A stretch of DNA of 34,600 bases from an uncultured Candidatus Saccharibacteria bacterium (GTDB taxonomy: Bacteria > Patescibacteriota > Saccharimonadia > Saccharimonadales > Saccharimonadaceae). The stretch is taken from contig CALEXY010000002.1 of the NCBI GenBank assembly GCA_937924995.1, positions 1 to 34,600 of the forward strand, given 5' to 3'. Position 1 is the first letter of the stretch, and each line of letters begins with the position of its first letter. Under the pieces are notes generated by a model. It did no database searches. It was not told where the DNA came from and saw only the letters and a list, made by a program, of their open reading frames with translations. The position numbers and the translations under genes are program-made. Shown piece by piece: positions 22,449 through 31,303 of this stretch.

Positions 22449-24239
22449 TTATTTAATATTTTTTAGATATTCCGCAAGCTCCGTTAGTGCCACCGTCTTT
22501 TCCGCATCTTTTTCACGTACCGAAACGGTACCATTTTCTTTATCACGCTCACCGACGATCAAGAGCACCGGTGTCTTCATCGAAACCGCGCGCTTAATCT
22601 TTTTTCCGAGTGATTCATCGGATACATCTGCGGTATAGCGCAAATCATTATGTTTCAAAGGTGTTTCAAGTGTTACGTCACTTAGGATTTGCTTAATCTT
22701 CTCTACATAATCCAAGACTTGATCGTTCACCGTCAAAATACGTACCTGTTCTGGCGCACACCAGAATGGGAACCAACCAGAGGTATGCTCAATAAATACC
22801 GACATAAAACGCTCAATCGAACCCAAAGTTGCATGGTGCACCATCACTGGACGTTCTTTTTCCCCGTTCTCATTCACAAATGAAAGCTCAAAACGCTCAG
22901 GCTGCACGAAATCCAGCTGAATTGTCGCCACTTGATGTTCACGACCGATTGCATCCTCGGCCATAAAGTCAATTTTCGGACCATAAAATGCTGCCTCCCC
23001 TTCCATTTCGAAGTAATCCAGCCCATTTTCAATAGCCGCCTCTTTAATTTGCGCCTGTGCCATTTCCCAAAGTGATTTATCACCGAGATATTTATCCTCA
23101 TCATTGCGATATGATAAGCGAGCACGTAATTTACTCATCCCCACCACGGTATAAAGTTCACGCACAATTCCAACTAAATTCTGGATTTCCGCCTTAATTT
23201 GCTCTTTACGACAGAAAACATGGGTGTCATCTTGAGTCAAAGAGCGCACACGCGATAATCCACCCAGCTCACCCGACTTCTCATCACGGTAATCAGTCGT
23301 GGATTCCATATAGCGCACTGGCATTTCCTTATAGGTGCGTGGACGACTAGCAAAAATTTGCGCATGATGTGGACAGTTCATTGGCTTTAAGGCAAATTCT
23401 TCCCCGTTCACCTGAGAGTGTACCAAGAATAACTCTGCACCGAACTTTGCGTAGTGGCCTGAAGCCTTGTAGAGATCCAACTTCGTAATATGTGGGGTCC
23501 AAACTCGCTCAAAACCATGTCTTGCACGTAGTGACAAGGAATAATTCGTCAAAACATCACGCAGTACCGTCCCACGAGGTGAGAAGAGCGGCAAACCAGC
23601 ACCTACTAATTCTGAAAAACTAAACAAATCAAGTTCCTTACCTAGTTTGCGGTGATCACGCGCCTTTGCTTCTTCTAGACGCTGCAAGTATTCCTTTAAT
23701 TCTTCTTCCGTCTCAAAGGCTACACCATAAATACGGGTCAACATTTCCCGTTTTTCATCCCCACGCCAGTAGGCTCCAGCCACCTTAATTAACTTAAAGG
23801 CACCAACCTTTCCGGTATTTTCTACGTGTGGACCCTTACAGAGATCCGTAAATTCCCCTAATTGATAGAAAGAAATAATTTCTGATTCTGGCAAATCTTC
23901 GATCAGTTCCACCTTATATTTTTGGTGATTCTCTTTTGCCCAAGCCAAAGCCTCCTCGCGACTCTTCTCAGAATAGGTCAATTCCAATTTCTTATTAATG
24001 ATTGAATACATTTTTTTCTGAATCTTCGGAAGATCAGCATCGGTGATTTTCATCACATTTCCCTCTGCATCTTTTACTTCTGAAAGATCGATATCATAAT
24101 AAAAACCAGTTGCTGTCGCTGGACCCACGCCAAACTGCACTCCTGGATACATTTCAACCAAAGCGGCAGCTAAAACATGACTAAGTGTATGACGCATTTT
24201 CATTACATTTTGCTCATCTTCACCACATAGGTTACACAT
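22449..24239 (-). CDS. thrS: Threonine--tRNA ligase
   Basis: 596 residues. It charges tRNA-Thr. The N-terminal TGS domain of the usual 640-residue enzyme is absent; the protein begins MCNLCGEDE and goes directly into the editing domain with HTLSH (17-21) and CKGPH (about 134-138), the zinc-like editing-site residues. The class II catalytic core follows (ERVWTPHITK, MNCPHHAQIF with the catalytic zinc Cys, RYMESTTDYRDEKSGELGGLSRVRSLTQDDTHVFC, HHATLGSIERF), then the anticodon-binding domain. AAGG precedes the ATG, with TGTTAAAAT (24277-24285) giving a leader of about 30 nt. It heads the run thrS-miaA-wHTH-MBL. Confidence 0.96.
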   Translation of the reverse strand: MCNLCGEDEQNVMKMRHTLSHVLAAALVEMYPGVQFGVGPATATGFYYDIDLSEVKDAEGNVMKITDADLPKIQKKMYSIINKKLELTYSEKSREEALAWAKENHQKYKVELIEDLPESEIISFYQLGEFTDLCKGPHVENTGKVGAFKLIKVAGAYWRGDEKREMLTRIYGVAFETEEELKEYLQRLEEAKARDHRKLGKELDLFSFSELVGAGLPLFSPRGTVLRDVLTNYSLSLRARHGFERVWTPHITKLDLYKASGHYAKFGAELFLVHSQVNGEEFALKPMNCPHHAQIFASRPRTYKEMPVRYMESTTDYRDEKSGELGGLSRVRSLTQDDTHVFCRKEQIKAEIQNLVGIVRELYTVVGMSKLRARLSYRNDEDKYLGDKSLWEMAQAQIKEAAIENGLDYFEMEGEAAFYGPKIDFMAEDAIGREHQVATIQLDFVQPERFELSFVNENGEKERPVMVHHATLGSIERFMSVFIEHTSGWFPFWCAPEQVRILTVNDQVLDYVEKIKQILSDVTLETPLKHNDLRYTADVSDESLGKKIKRAVSMKTPVLLIVGERDKENGTVSVREKDAEKTVALTELAEYLKNIK

Positions 24240-24276
24240 TCTGCCTTCTTTCTAATTACTCAAAAATATTTCTTTT

Positions 24277-24301
24277 ATTTTAACACATTTTATGGTAAAA
24301 T
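24277..24301. promoter_or_regulatory. Divergent promoters of thrS (minus) and tRNA-Val (plus)
   Basis: The minus strand has TGTTAAAAT at 24277-24285 reading toward thrS; the plus strand has TGGTAAAAT at 24293-24301 reading toward the tRNA. The two extended -10 elements are seven bases apart, so one polymerase bound there would block the other. Confidence 0.55.
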
Positions 24302-24309
24302 ACATCTAT

Positions 24310-24386
24310 GGGTCGCTAACTCAGCTGGCTAGAGTGTCTCCTTTACACGGAGGAAGTCGGGGGTTCGAATCCCTCGCGACCCACCA
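24310..24386 (+). tRNA. tRNA-Val (anticodon TAC)
   Basis: 77 nt including encoded CCA. Acceptor GGGTCGC/GCGACCC, anticodon stem TCTCC/GGAGG with loop TTTACAC (anticodon TAC, codons GUA/GUG/GUU), T-arm GGGGG-TTCGAAT-CCCTC. All four arms are regular. It is the only tRNA found in the window and the T-loop is canonical, unlike that of the tmRNA. Confidence 0.97.
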
Positions 24387-24404
24387 AACTTAGTTAATCA
24401 AAAA

Positions 24405-24430
24405 ACGGATTTCACATCCGTCTTTTTTTA
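24405..24430. terminator. Bidirectional terminator between tRNA-Val and the glycosyltransferase
   Basis: ACGGAT-TTCAC-ATCCGT (24405-24421) with seven T residues on the right and an A-tract (T on the minus strand) on the left. It serves the tRNA on the plus strand and the gene ending at 24428 on the minus strand. Confidence 0.85.
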
Positions 24431-26167
24431 TTTCTTCTTCACCACTTTTTTCGTGACGTCAAACTTCTCCATGTAGTTTCCCACCATCAACCTAGTCTGA
24501 GAATAAAACGCCGTAAAAGATTGATAAATAATCGCCACCACTGGCATCAAAAGCCATTGTAACAGCATAAAAATCTTTGGTTTCTTAATATGAGCTGGTC
24601 GCTTAGGTAGCATGCCAAATGATAGTAAGATCGTCGCCATTAAACCAATCGAAGCGAATAATTGCACATAAGAAATTGTGTTCGGCAAGTTAAAGGTTAA
24701 AAGTTCCTTCGAAGAAGCGTTGAGTAATTTTGGTACCCAACCACCAAACGCCACCATCGGTGAAATCGAAGCTAAAGTTACGTGGCCCTCAAGGAGTCTG
24801 GCAAATTTCACGAATAATGGCCAGAATTTCATTCCGGTGCGTTCCATGCGGTCCTTTGAAAAAGTCCTCACCCCAACATAAGCCACGTCCGAAGCCCCAT
24901 AATCCCAGCGCCTTAGCTGAATAAATTGCGCTTTCAAAGTCTTCCAAAGCCCATCCTCCAACACTGCGTCCTGATAAATCGGAATATGAATCGGCTTCAC
25001 GCTGTAATCGCCCTTGAAGTAAAATAGTGAGCGCCAATATTGATGACCATCTTCCACAATCGTCAATTTACTCCAGTAGCCCATATTCGATAAAGCCAAA
25101 AAAGGCTGCGAATGTGAAGCAAAATTCTTCAAGGTATGCACGCGCATCGAGGAAATAATATTGAAAAATGAGTTCGAAACCGCGATAATTCGCATCGGCG
25201 CCGGCGTCTCCCAGATGTTATTGGTAAACAACGAAACTGGTTGATAGCTCAAGTGTTGACGATTTGGATGCACTACAAATTCATAAGCCACATTGTCTAG
25301 ATATGATTTATGCATCTTATTATCAGAGTCTAGAGAAGTCGCAATCACGTTCGCAAAATCAATCTTCTCCTTACGCAAGAATTTCGCCAGCTCCTCCGCC
25401 GCATAATCCAAATTTGGCCCCTTACCCTGGATTTCCCCCTTCAAATCTTTTGGATGCATCACTGGAATAAAAGCATAAAAATCGTCTTTAAACTTTTCAT
25501 ATAACTGTTTCGCGTTCTCCTTCATCGCTTCCCCACCGCGCTCTTCGTAGCCGAACACTAAAATTATTTTTTTATTATCAAAAGTAGTATTTTTCACTGC
25601 CTCTACCGTCGGGATCAAAGTTTCAAGACCTTCATTGTAAGCCACCATGATCACCGCATGATAAATATCTCCTGGTTTTGGGAATTCTACCTTCAGCACC
25701 TTACCATTTTCGTCTAGCATTTTTTCCGACACCACCAAATCCCGGCCGGTTGCTAGCATCTTCAGATTTCTCACATGCTTATCAAAACCAAATTCAGTAC
25801 TCTTTTTTCGATGATATTTTTCATAAGCCGCATGTGGATCATATAAATCCAAAAATCTCTGATGCCAGTCCACTTTTTCTGAAGCTTTCGAAGCCTGATA
25901 CCCCTGTACAGTACGAAAAGTAATTCCCACTGCCTTTACTAAGGTCGTAGCAATAATAAATAACAGATAGTAAGAACCAAGCACTGGACTAATCAGTGAA
26001 AATACCACCAAAAGAATCAAAATCATATATGAAGTAAAGCCTGGTAGAATCTCAAAGAAACGATAAAGCTTCGTACGTTTCCCCTGTGGTAAATCCAAAC
26101 TATCCCAAACCGATTTCTGCATATTTTGTTGCGTCTTTTTCTGCACTTTTTGCTGTTTCTTCATCAT
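24428..26167 (-). CDS. Membrane-bound processive glycosyltransferase (GT2-like)
   Basis: 579 residues from the ATG at 26167; a GTG before it and an ATG after it are also in frame. Two membrane helices near residues 45-90 precede a cytoplasmic GT-A domain. Recognised parts are VIMVAYNEGLETLIPTVEA, the DxD-type motif ATSLDSDNK (about 275-281), the likely acceptor/base motif TIVEDGHQYWRSLF, and RRWDYGASD (about 420), which corresponds to the QxxRW motif of processive enzymes. About three more helices end the protein. The N-terminal KKQQKVQKKTQQNMQK is strongly basic. It probably polymerises or transfers sugars to an envelope glycan; substrate unknown. It follows the small membrane protein gene by 17 bp and is followed by a terminator. 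Confidence 0.85.
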   Translation of the reverse strand: MMKKQQKVQKKTQQNMQKSVWDSLDLPQGKRTKLYRFFEILPGFTSYMILILLVVFSLISPVLGSYYLLFIIATTLVKAVGITFRTVQGYQASKASEKVDWHQRFLDLYDPHAAYEKYHRKKSTEFGFDKHVRNLKMLATGRDLVVSEKMLDENGKVLKVEFPKPGDIYHAVIMVAYNEGLETLIPTVEAVKNTTFDNKKIILVFGYEERGGEAMKENAKQLYEKFKDDFYAFIPVMHPKDLKGEIQGKGPNLDYAAEELAKFLRKEKIDFANVIATSLDSDNKMHKSYLDNVAYEFVVHPNRQHLSYQPVSLFTNNIWETPAPMRIIAVSNSFFNIISSMRVHTLKNFASHSQPFLALSNMGYWSKLTIVEDGHQYWRSLFYFKGDYSVKPIHIPIYQDAVLEDGLWKTLKAQFIQLRRWDYGASDVAYVGVRTFSKDRMERTGMKFWPLFVKFARLLEGHVTLASISPMVAFGGWVPKLLNASSKELLTFNLPNTISYVQLFASIGLMATILLSFGMLPKRPAHIKKPKIFMLLQWLLMPVVAIIYQSFTAFYSQTRLMVGNYMEKFDVTKKVVKKK

Positions 26168-26184
26168 CACTATATCCGAATTAA

Positions 26185-26589
26185 TTAACTTTCACCCAGT
26201 AATCTGATGAAGACCAAAAAGCCTAACACCAAAATACCTAGTGAAATACAAATAAACATTTTTGCCACCGCCGCGCCCTTTTTCTCAAAAATTCGCAGTG
26301 CCAACAGATTATGTAATACCCCCAAAGTTAAAGCTAAAATCGGAAAAATCAACATCGCCTGCCAAGATCCATCATGATAACCCCCGGAATTCGCCATCGA
26401 AGACCATTCCCCACCTTGATAACGCCCGATATCCCCATAGCTAATTTTTACAATTGAGGCATTTGGCTGTAAATTCAATGCCGAAAAAATCAGAAAAGCC
26501 AGAGATAAAATCAGAAGTATTACCTGAAAAATTACCAGGCTACGTTCCTTCTGATAGGCTTCCTTAAAAGTCGCAATTAATTCTTTCAT
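26185..26589 (-). CDS. Small membrane protein upstream of the glycosyltransferase
   Basis: 134 residues from the ATG at 26589. A longer TTG-started frame would overlap the RhuM-like gene. Three membrane helices (about 17-37, 73-93 and 105-127), with an extracytoplasmic-looking loop rich in Gly, Ser and Trp (YGDIGRYQGGEWSSMANSGGYHDGSW) between the first two. The family is not recognised. TGGTATAAT seven bases before the ATG predicts a leaderless mRNA. Cotranscription with the glycosyltransferase suggests a partner of that enzyme. Confidence 0.65.
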   Translation of the reverse strand: MKELIATFKEAYQKERSLVIFQVILLILSLAFLIFSALNLQPNASIVKISYGDIGRYQGGEWSSMANSGGYHDGSWQAMLIFPILALTLGVLHNLLALRIFEKKGAAVAKMFICISLGILVLGFLVFIRLLGES

Positions 26590-26596
26590 TCCTCTT

Positions 26597-26605
26597 ATTA
26601 TACCA
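26597..26605 (-). promoter_or_regulatory. Extended -10 promoter of the small membrane protein gene (leaderless)
   Basis: TGGTATAAT on the minus strand, a perfect extended -10, seven bases (AAGAGGA) before the ATG. The AGAGGA abuts the ATG and cannot work as a normal ribosome site. Confidence 0.6.
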
Positions 26606-26608
26606 TTT

Positions 26609-27595
26609 TTATTTATCAAGCAATTTACAAATCAAATTCAGCATCAATTCCTTCTCTTCCGGTTGACTCTCTGCAATCAAAAGCACCAAAGCCGTCAAAG
26701 CTCGATCAGAGAGCTTCGTCTCTCCCTGTTCATTCAATTGAAAGAAATTCACCGACAAATAAACCACAAAAAGTAACGCTCCAATCTGTTGATTTCCCTC
26801 TAGAAATGGTTTCTCATGTACGATAAAATACAGCAATTTCGCTGCTCGTCTAGCCACCGAATCACTTCTTTCGAACAAATTTTGTATTCGGGCCGAAATC
26901 AATGTTTCACCCCTGTTATTTTCCGCCAACACCCCGAAATTTTCGCTCTCATTCAATCTCTCACGTAGGTCTGAGACATAATTTTCAATCTCCACTTCGC
27001 TCAAATCTCTTCTCGCCCTGGTGTCTACTGAAAAAATAATTTTATTGTTCAGATACTCTGAGATCGTCGCAAAACTATCCGCATATTTCGTCACTACCTC
27101 AAGCACTCCATTCGCTTCATTCGCACTTAAGCTAGTTTCCGTCAACATCCTGCGCACAATCCCCAGCGTTTCCTCTAGGTTCTGTAGTTTTTCACTTCCG
27201 TCTGGCAACTTCTTTACCAAATCATAGTTAACCGCCACCCCTTCCGTCATATAACGCTTAATAATTGAGGAGGCCCAAATACGAAATTTCGTAGCTTTTT
27301 TCGAATTCACTCGATAACCCACCGAGATAATCACGTCCAAATTATATTTCTTAATCTTACGCGCAATCCGACGACCACCCTCAAGACGCTCTTCCACCTC
27401 TTCCTTCACGCATTTTTCCGCTTCCAGCTCCTCATCAGCGAAAATATTACGTAAATGCCTGGAAATCACCGTACGATCCACCTCAAAAAGCTCTGCAATC
27501 TTCCCTTGCTCCGCCCAAATCGTCTGATTCATTTCATCCACATCGAAAAAGACCTCCCCCTCCGCACCTTGATAAATTTCCAGCTTCATCGTCAT
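26609..27595 (-). CDS. RhuM-like protein with degenerate Fic domain
   Basis: 328 residues. Residues about 1-130 match the RhuM type (VFFDVDEMNQTIWAEQGKIAELFEVDRTVISRHLRNIFADEEL, then KKYNLDVIISVGYRVNSKKATKFRIWAS), with a likely DNA-binding helix. The C-terminal third aligns with a Fic/Doc fold (AAKLLYFIVHEKPFLEGNQQIGALLF). The canonical HPFxDGNKR catalytic motif reads K262-P-F-L-E-G-N-Q-Q here: the catalytic His is Lys and the basic residue after GN is lost, so AMP transfer is very unlikely. The start overlaps the polA stop in ATGA, indicating translational coupling. Proteins of this group are widespread accessory genes; whether this one is a regulator, an antitoxin-like remnant or a structural adaptor cannot be told. 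Confidence 0.82.
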   Translation of the reverse strand: MTMKLEIYQGAEGEVFFDVDEMNQTIWAEQGKIAELFEVDRTVISRHLRNIFADEELEAEKCVKEEVEERLEGGRRIARKIKKYNLDVIISVGYRVNSKKATKFRIWASSIIKRYMTEGVAVNYDLVKKLPDGSEKLQNLEETLGIVRRMLTETSLSANEANGVLEVVTKYADSFATISEYLNNKIIFSVDTRARRDLSEVEIENYVSDLRERLNESENFGVLAENNRGETLISARIQNLFERSDSVARRAAKLLYFIVHEKPFLEGNQQIGALLFVVYLSVNFFQLNEQGETKLSDRALTALVLLIAESQPEEKELMLNLICKLLDK

Positions 27596-29973
27596 AGTTC
27601 TCCGAGATTCTGCCCCGCCGTCACTTCTACCTTGAGTTTAATCTTTAATTCTGGCGCCACCCCTTCCATCTCTTTTTGTAAAATTTCTTTCACCGCTTCT
27701 TCATCTGCCTGATCGCATTCCACCACCAAAGAATCGTGAATTTGCAGTACCAATTTCGCCCCCTCTGGTAATTTCTTATCCACCACAATCATCGCCCGCT
27801 TCATCAAATCCGCCTCGGTCCCCTGGATCGGCATATTCTGTGCCGCCCGCTCTGCCGCATTACGAATAATGAAATTCGAGGATTTTACATCTGGTGTCGG
27901 GCGCTTACGTCCATAAAAAGTTCTCACTTCCCCTGTTTCACGCGCCTTTTCAAGAGTCTGATTTAAATAGGCATAAATCTTCTGACGTACCTTAAAATAC
28001 TCATCAATAAATCGCTTCGCCTCAAAGAAATTCATCTCCGTGGCGTCACTTAATCCCTTCGGGCTCATGCCGTACATAATGCCAAAATTAATCACCTTCG
28101 CCACGCGACGTTGCAGCTTCGTTACTTCCGCCATCGGAATCTGATAAACCTCCGCCGCTGTCTTCGTATGAATATCAATATCTTGATTAAAATCTGAGAC
28201 CAAAGATTCGTCTCCCGCCAGCACCGCCGCAAGCCTCAACTCAAACTGTGAATAATCCGCTGAAACTAGCACTCTCCCCTTTGGCGCCACAAATCCTCGA
28301 CGAATACGCTTCCCCTCTTCGCTTCGTACCGGAATATTCTGCAAATTCGGATTCAAACTCGAAAGTCTACCCGTTGCCGTCACATTCTGGGTGAATGTCG
28401 AATGAATTCGCCCATCCGCCGCCACCTGTTCAAGTAGTGGCGCGATATAGGTCGATAATAATTTCATCGTTTCACGATAACGTATAATTTCTGCAATTAC
28501 TGGGTGTTCATCTTTTAATTTCTCTAGCTCTTTCGCCCCTGTCGAATAACCTCGCGAAGTTTTCTTAATACCTTTCACCGGCAGATTCAGTTTTTCGAAC
28601 AAAATTTGTGACATTTGAAGTGGCGAATTAACATTAAATTGTTCACCCGAAAGCTCATAAATTTTTTGTTCAATTTCTGCTACTTTCCCCTCAAATTCCG
28701 TCTTCAATCCCTCGAAATATTCTCGGTCCAACAAAATCCCCGCCGCTTCCATTTTGTAAAGAATCGGCACTACCGGCATGTCAAATTCCGTAAAAATTGT
28801 ATTCAATTTTTCATCCTTCGAAAAAGCCAAATATTGTTCACTAAATTTGTTCAATGTCGCTTCCGAATACGCGCCGGTCAGCACCTCTTCCATCGTACCA
28901 ACCCCCTCCACCCCTGTACGTCTTAATGGGTTTAATAGAAAATCTGCTTGGTCCAAATCCCAAAGCCTCTTCGCCTGAAAAACCCGCTCACGAAACTCTA
29001 CATTCTCATGCATTAAGTCTTTAATATTGCTAGCCACCAGCATCCCTTCAGGAATTTCCACCCGCGATACCTCTTCCACTTCCGTCTCAGCATCCTTATC
29101 CGAAAGCCCATTTTCAATTTTCAGTTTTTTCAGCAAATTATTAAACTCTAAACGCTTAAACACCTCTGATATACGCGAAAAATCTAATTTCAAAGCCGGA
29201 ATATCCGAAAGCTTCACCGGCGCGTCGGTCATAATTTTCGCAAGCTTAAGAGACATCTCAGCTGATTCGCGTCCAGCAATCAATTTCTTCTGTGTCGCCC
29301 CCGAAATTTCCTCAATATGCGCATAAATCCCCTCCAAGCTACCATATTCATTCAAGAGTTTCACTGCAGTTTTCTCACCAATCCCTGGTACGCCTGGAAT
29401 ATTATCTGAATTATCTCCCTTCAGTGCCTTCAAGTCCAAAAATTGCGATTTCAAAATCCCATATTTTTCTTCTATCGCTGGAATATCCATCTCCTCGAGA
29501 TCCGAAAATCCCCGCAGAATTCGATACATCTTGGTATTTTCGTCCACGATCTGCAGCATATCTAGGTCCGAAGACACAATATAAGTCATATAATCCCCCG
29601 CCTCATCCGCCTGGCGCGCCAAAGTACCAATAATATCATCTGCTTCGTATTCGTCCACTTCCATAAAACCCCAAGACAGTGCCGAAATTAATTCTCGAAG
29701 CAAAGGAATCTGTGCATAAAAATCTTCTGGCGGCCTTACTCGCCCCGCCTTGTAATCCTTAAAAATCACGAGGCGCTTCGCCGTCGAAGTATGTGCCTTA
29801 TCCCACGCCACTACCACCTGGTCCGGTTGAATATTACGCACGATTTCCATCGCGATTACCGCAAAACCATACACCCCAGAAGTCGGCTCCCCATTCGAGG
29901 TCGCCAAATTCCCCATCGCATAGTAACCACGATAAAAAACGCTTTTTCCATCAATGATTACTAATTTTTTCAT
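27592..29973 (-). CDS. polA: DNA polymerase I without proofreading domain
   Basis: 793 residues. The N-terminal 5'-3' exonuclease/flap domain (1 to about 265) is complete (IDGKSVFYRGYYAM, DEYEADDIIGTLA, KGDNSDNIPGVPGIGEKTA). The polymerase domain has motif A DYSQFELR (about 571-578), motif B RRVAKVINFGIMYGMSPKG (about 620-638) and motif C QIHDSLVVEC (about 742-751). The part between (about 285-395) is short and lacks the DxE motif of the 3'-5' exonuclease, so the enzyme should not proofread. It removes RNA primers and fills gaps. The start overlaps the previous gene in TAATG and the stop overlaps the RhuM-like gene in ATGA. Confidence 0.95.
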   Translation of the reverse strand: MKKLVIIDGKSVFYRGYYAMGNLATSNGEPTSGVYGFAVIAMEIVRNIQPDQVVVAWDKAHTSTAKRLVIFKDYKAGRVRPPEDFYAQIPLLRELISALSWGFMEVDEYEADDIIGTLARQADEAGDYMTYIVSSDLDMLQIVDENTKMYRILRGFSDLEEMDIPAIEEKYGILKSQFLDLKALKGDNSDNIPGVPGIGEKTAVKLLNEYGSLEGIYAHIEEISGATQKKLIAGRESAEMSLKLAKIMTDAPVKLSDIPALKLDFSRISEVFKRLEFNNLLKKLKIENGLSDKDAETEVEEVSRVEIPEGMLVASNIKDLMHENVEFRERVFQAKRLWDLDQADFLLNPLRRTGVEGVGTMEEVLTGAYSEATLNKFSEQYLAFSKDEKLNTIFTEFDMPVVPILYKMEAAGILLDREYFEGLKTEFEGKVAEIEQKIYELSGEQFNVNSPLQMSQILFEKLNLPVKGIKKTSRGYSTGAKELEKLKDEHPVIAEIIRYRETMKLLSTYIAPLLEQVAADGRIHSTFTQNVTATGRLSSLNPNLQNIPVRSEEGKRIRRGFVAPKGRVLVSADYSQFELRLAAVLAGDESLVSDFNQDIDIHTKTAAEVYQIPMAEVTKLQRRVAKVINFGIMYGMSPKGLSDATEMNFFEAKRFIDEYFKVRQKIYAYLNQTLEKARETGEVRTFYGRKRPTPDVKSSNFIIRNAAERAAQNMPIQGTEADLMKRAMIVVDKKLPEGAKLVLQIHDSLVVECDQADEEAVKEILQKEMEGVAPELKIKLKVEVTAGQNLGEL

Positions 29974-30548
29974 TAAAATTCCATCCTCGTTAAAATTTCT
30001 GCCATTTTCTCATTCATTTCTGCCACACTGCCGTCATTCAAAATATAATAATCCGCCATCGCGATCGGCCCACCTTTTTCGATATTTTCCACCTCTGTAT
30101 AGTCTCGTTCCTGGATTTCTTTCAAAGTAAACGGTCGTTCCTCGCGCTTCCCTACACGAAAATGTCTCAGCGCTTTCGGCACTACAATTGCCACTACCGT
30201 CAAAAGCCCTGGATATTTACTCTTAAGTTCCTTATATTCCGTCCAAGAATATAGCCCGTCCAGCACAATTCGCTTCTGTCCCGAAGCAATCAAATTATCG
30301 ATCTCCCCCATCACCTGACGCACCACCCAATCTTTTCCCTCGGTTTCACGAATCATCTCTCGGAATTGTCGCTCACTCGATCCGTCCGCCGTGCGCTGGA
30401 TTCCCCGGCGTTCCATTTCCTTATAAATCATTCCTCCGAAGTAGACTTTTGGCACGCCTTTTTTGGTCAAAAAATCCACCACCACCGATTTACCCGATCC
30501 GCTCATCCCTACAATCGCTAAGATTTTCACATCATTTTTTTCGCTCAT
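29973..30548 (-). CDS. P-loop kinase related to dephospho-CoA kinase / UPF0200
   Basis: 191 residues. Walker A GMSGSGKS (14-21) opens a nucleoside-kinase-like fold. The segments VYFGGMIYKEMERRGI, VLDGLYSWTEYKELKSKYP and RPFTLKEIQERDYTEVENIEKGGPIAMADYYILNDG are of the CoaE/UPF0200 type, where the last part holds the lid and the I-x-N end. It may be a nucleotide or dephospho-CoA kinase; a true CoaE role is uncertain because the sequence is divergent. It overlaps the gene before it in ATGA and polA after it by one base. Confidence 0.7.
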   Translation of the reverse strand: MSEKNDVKILAIVGMSGSGKSVVVDFLTKKGVPKVYFGGMIYKEMERRGIQRTADGSSERQFREMIRETEGKDWVVRQVMGEIDNLIASGQKRIVLDGLYSWTEYKELKSKYPGLLTVVAIVVPKALRHFRVGKREERPFTLKEIQERDYTEVENIEKGGPIAMADYYILNDGSVAEMNEKMAEILTRMEF

Positions 30549-31192
30549 TTTTGCTCCCAGTTATTAAAAAATTCTACAAATCGTTCTCGCATTTTCGCCT
30601 GACTCATATAAATCAGCACCGGATTCCCTTCTACATCAGTCAAAGTCCCCAAACTTTCGCTCGGCACATAAAAAGTCGTGCGATGCTTCACCGAAAGCCA
30701 CATCAAAATCCGTTCATACCATTTTTCTGTCTGATCATAAATCTCAAAACGCTCGATAAATCTACGATATTTCTTCTTCGCAAAATCCTTCGGATAAAAC
30801 ACGAATACTTCACCAAATCGCGTCAAATCCGCATCCACTTTCATCAGCACCAGACACTGAATTTCAGTACTAAATCCCACCAGAAGATTGGTATAAATCG
30901 CTTCCGTCACCGTACGGGTCGCGAGTTCCTCATTCGCATCATAAAATTCCCGCGTCTTGGTATCCTCATCGATGTGATAACCTGCCACCAATAAAAATTG
31001 TTCCGGCAAAAGCACCCGCTCCGCCTCCTCACTACTTTCTAAATTATATTGCTCCAGCCCCGCCATAAAAATTCGAGCCATTTTCAGCTGATTTTCCGCC
31101 ACCCATTCTCTATCTACTTCTGGTTGACTTTTGGCAAAGAAAAATTCAAAAATCCCCCGACCTTTGTTTGTTTTTACACCTAATTGCACCAT
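30545..31192 (-). CDS. Conserved-looking protein of unknown function, first of the polA run
   Basis: 215 residues, not recognised. It is soluble in appearance, with no signal peptide or membrane span, and mixed alpha/beta in character. The central part (FLLVAGYHIDEDTKTREFYDANEELATRTVTEAIYTNLLVGF, IQCLVLMKVDADLTRFGEVFVFYPKDF) has regular hydrophobic strands. The C-terminal part has RTTFYVPSESLGTLTDVEGNPVLIYMS. It is coupled to the P-loop kinase by an ATGA overlap. TGATAAGAT seven bases before the ATG predicts a leaderless mRNA for the whole run unknown-kinase-polA-RhuM. Confidence 0.65.
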   Translation of the reverse strand: MVQLGVKTNKGRGIFEFFFAKSQPEVDREWVAENQLKMARIFMAGLEQYNLESSEEAERVLLPEQFLLVAGYHIDEDTKTREFYDANEELATRTVTEAIYTNLLVGFSTEIQCLVLMKVDADLTRFGEVFVFYPKDFAKKKYRRFIERFEIYDQTEKWYERILMWLSVKHRTTFYVPSESLGTLTDVEGNPVLIYMSQAKMRERFVEFFNNWEQK

Positions 31193-31199
31193 TACTTTT

Positions 31200-31208
31200 A
31201 TCTTATCA
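31200..31208 (-). promoter_or_regulatory. Extended -10 promoter of the polA run (leaderless)
   Basis: TGATAAGAT on the minus strand, seven bases before the ATG at 31192. It is the same nine bases as in front of the PAP2-like gene (1508-1516). Confidence 0.55.
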
Positions 31209-31303
31209 CAGGTTAAGACGGAATAAAACTCACCCCTCTATGATTTTACAAGTGAAGCCTCACTGCGCCCCCATGATTTTACGAAAGAATCACACCCAAA
31301 CCA

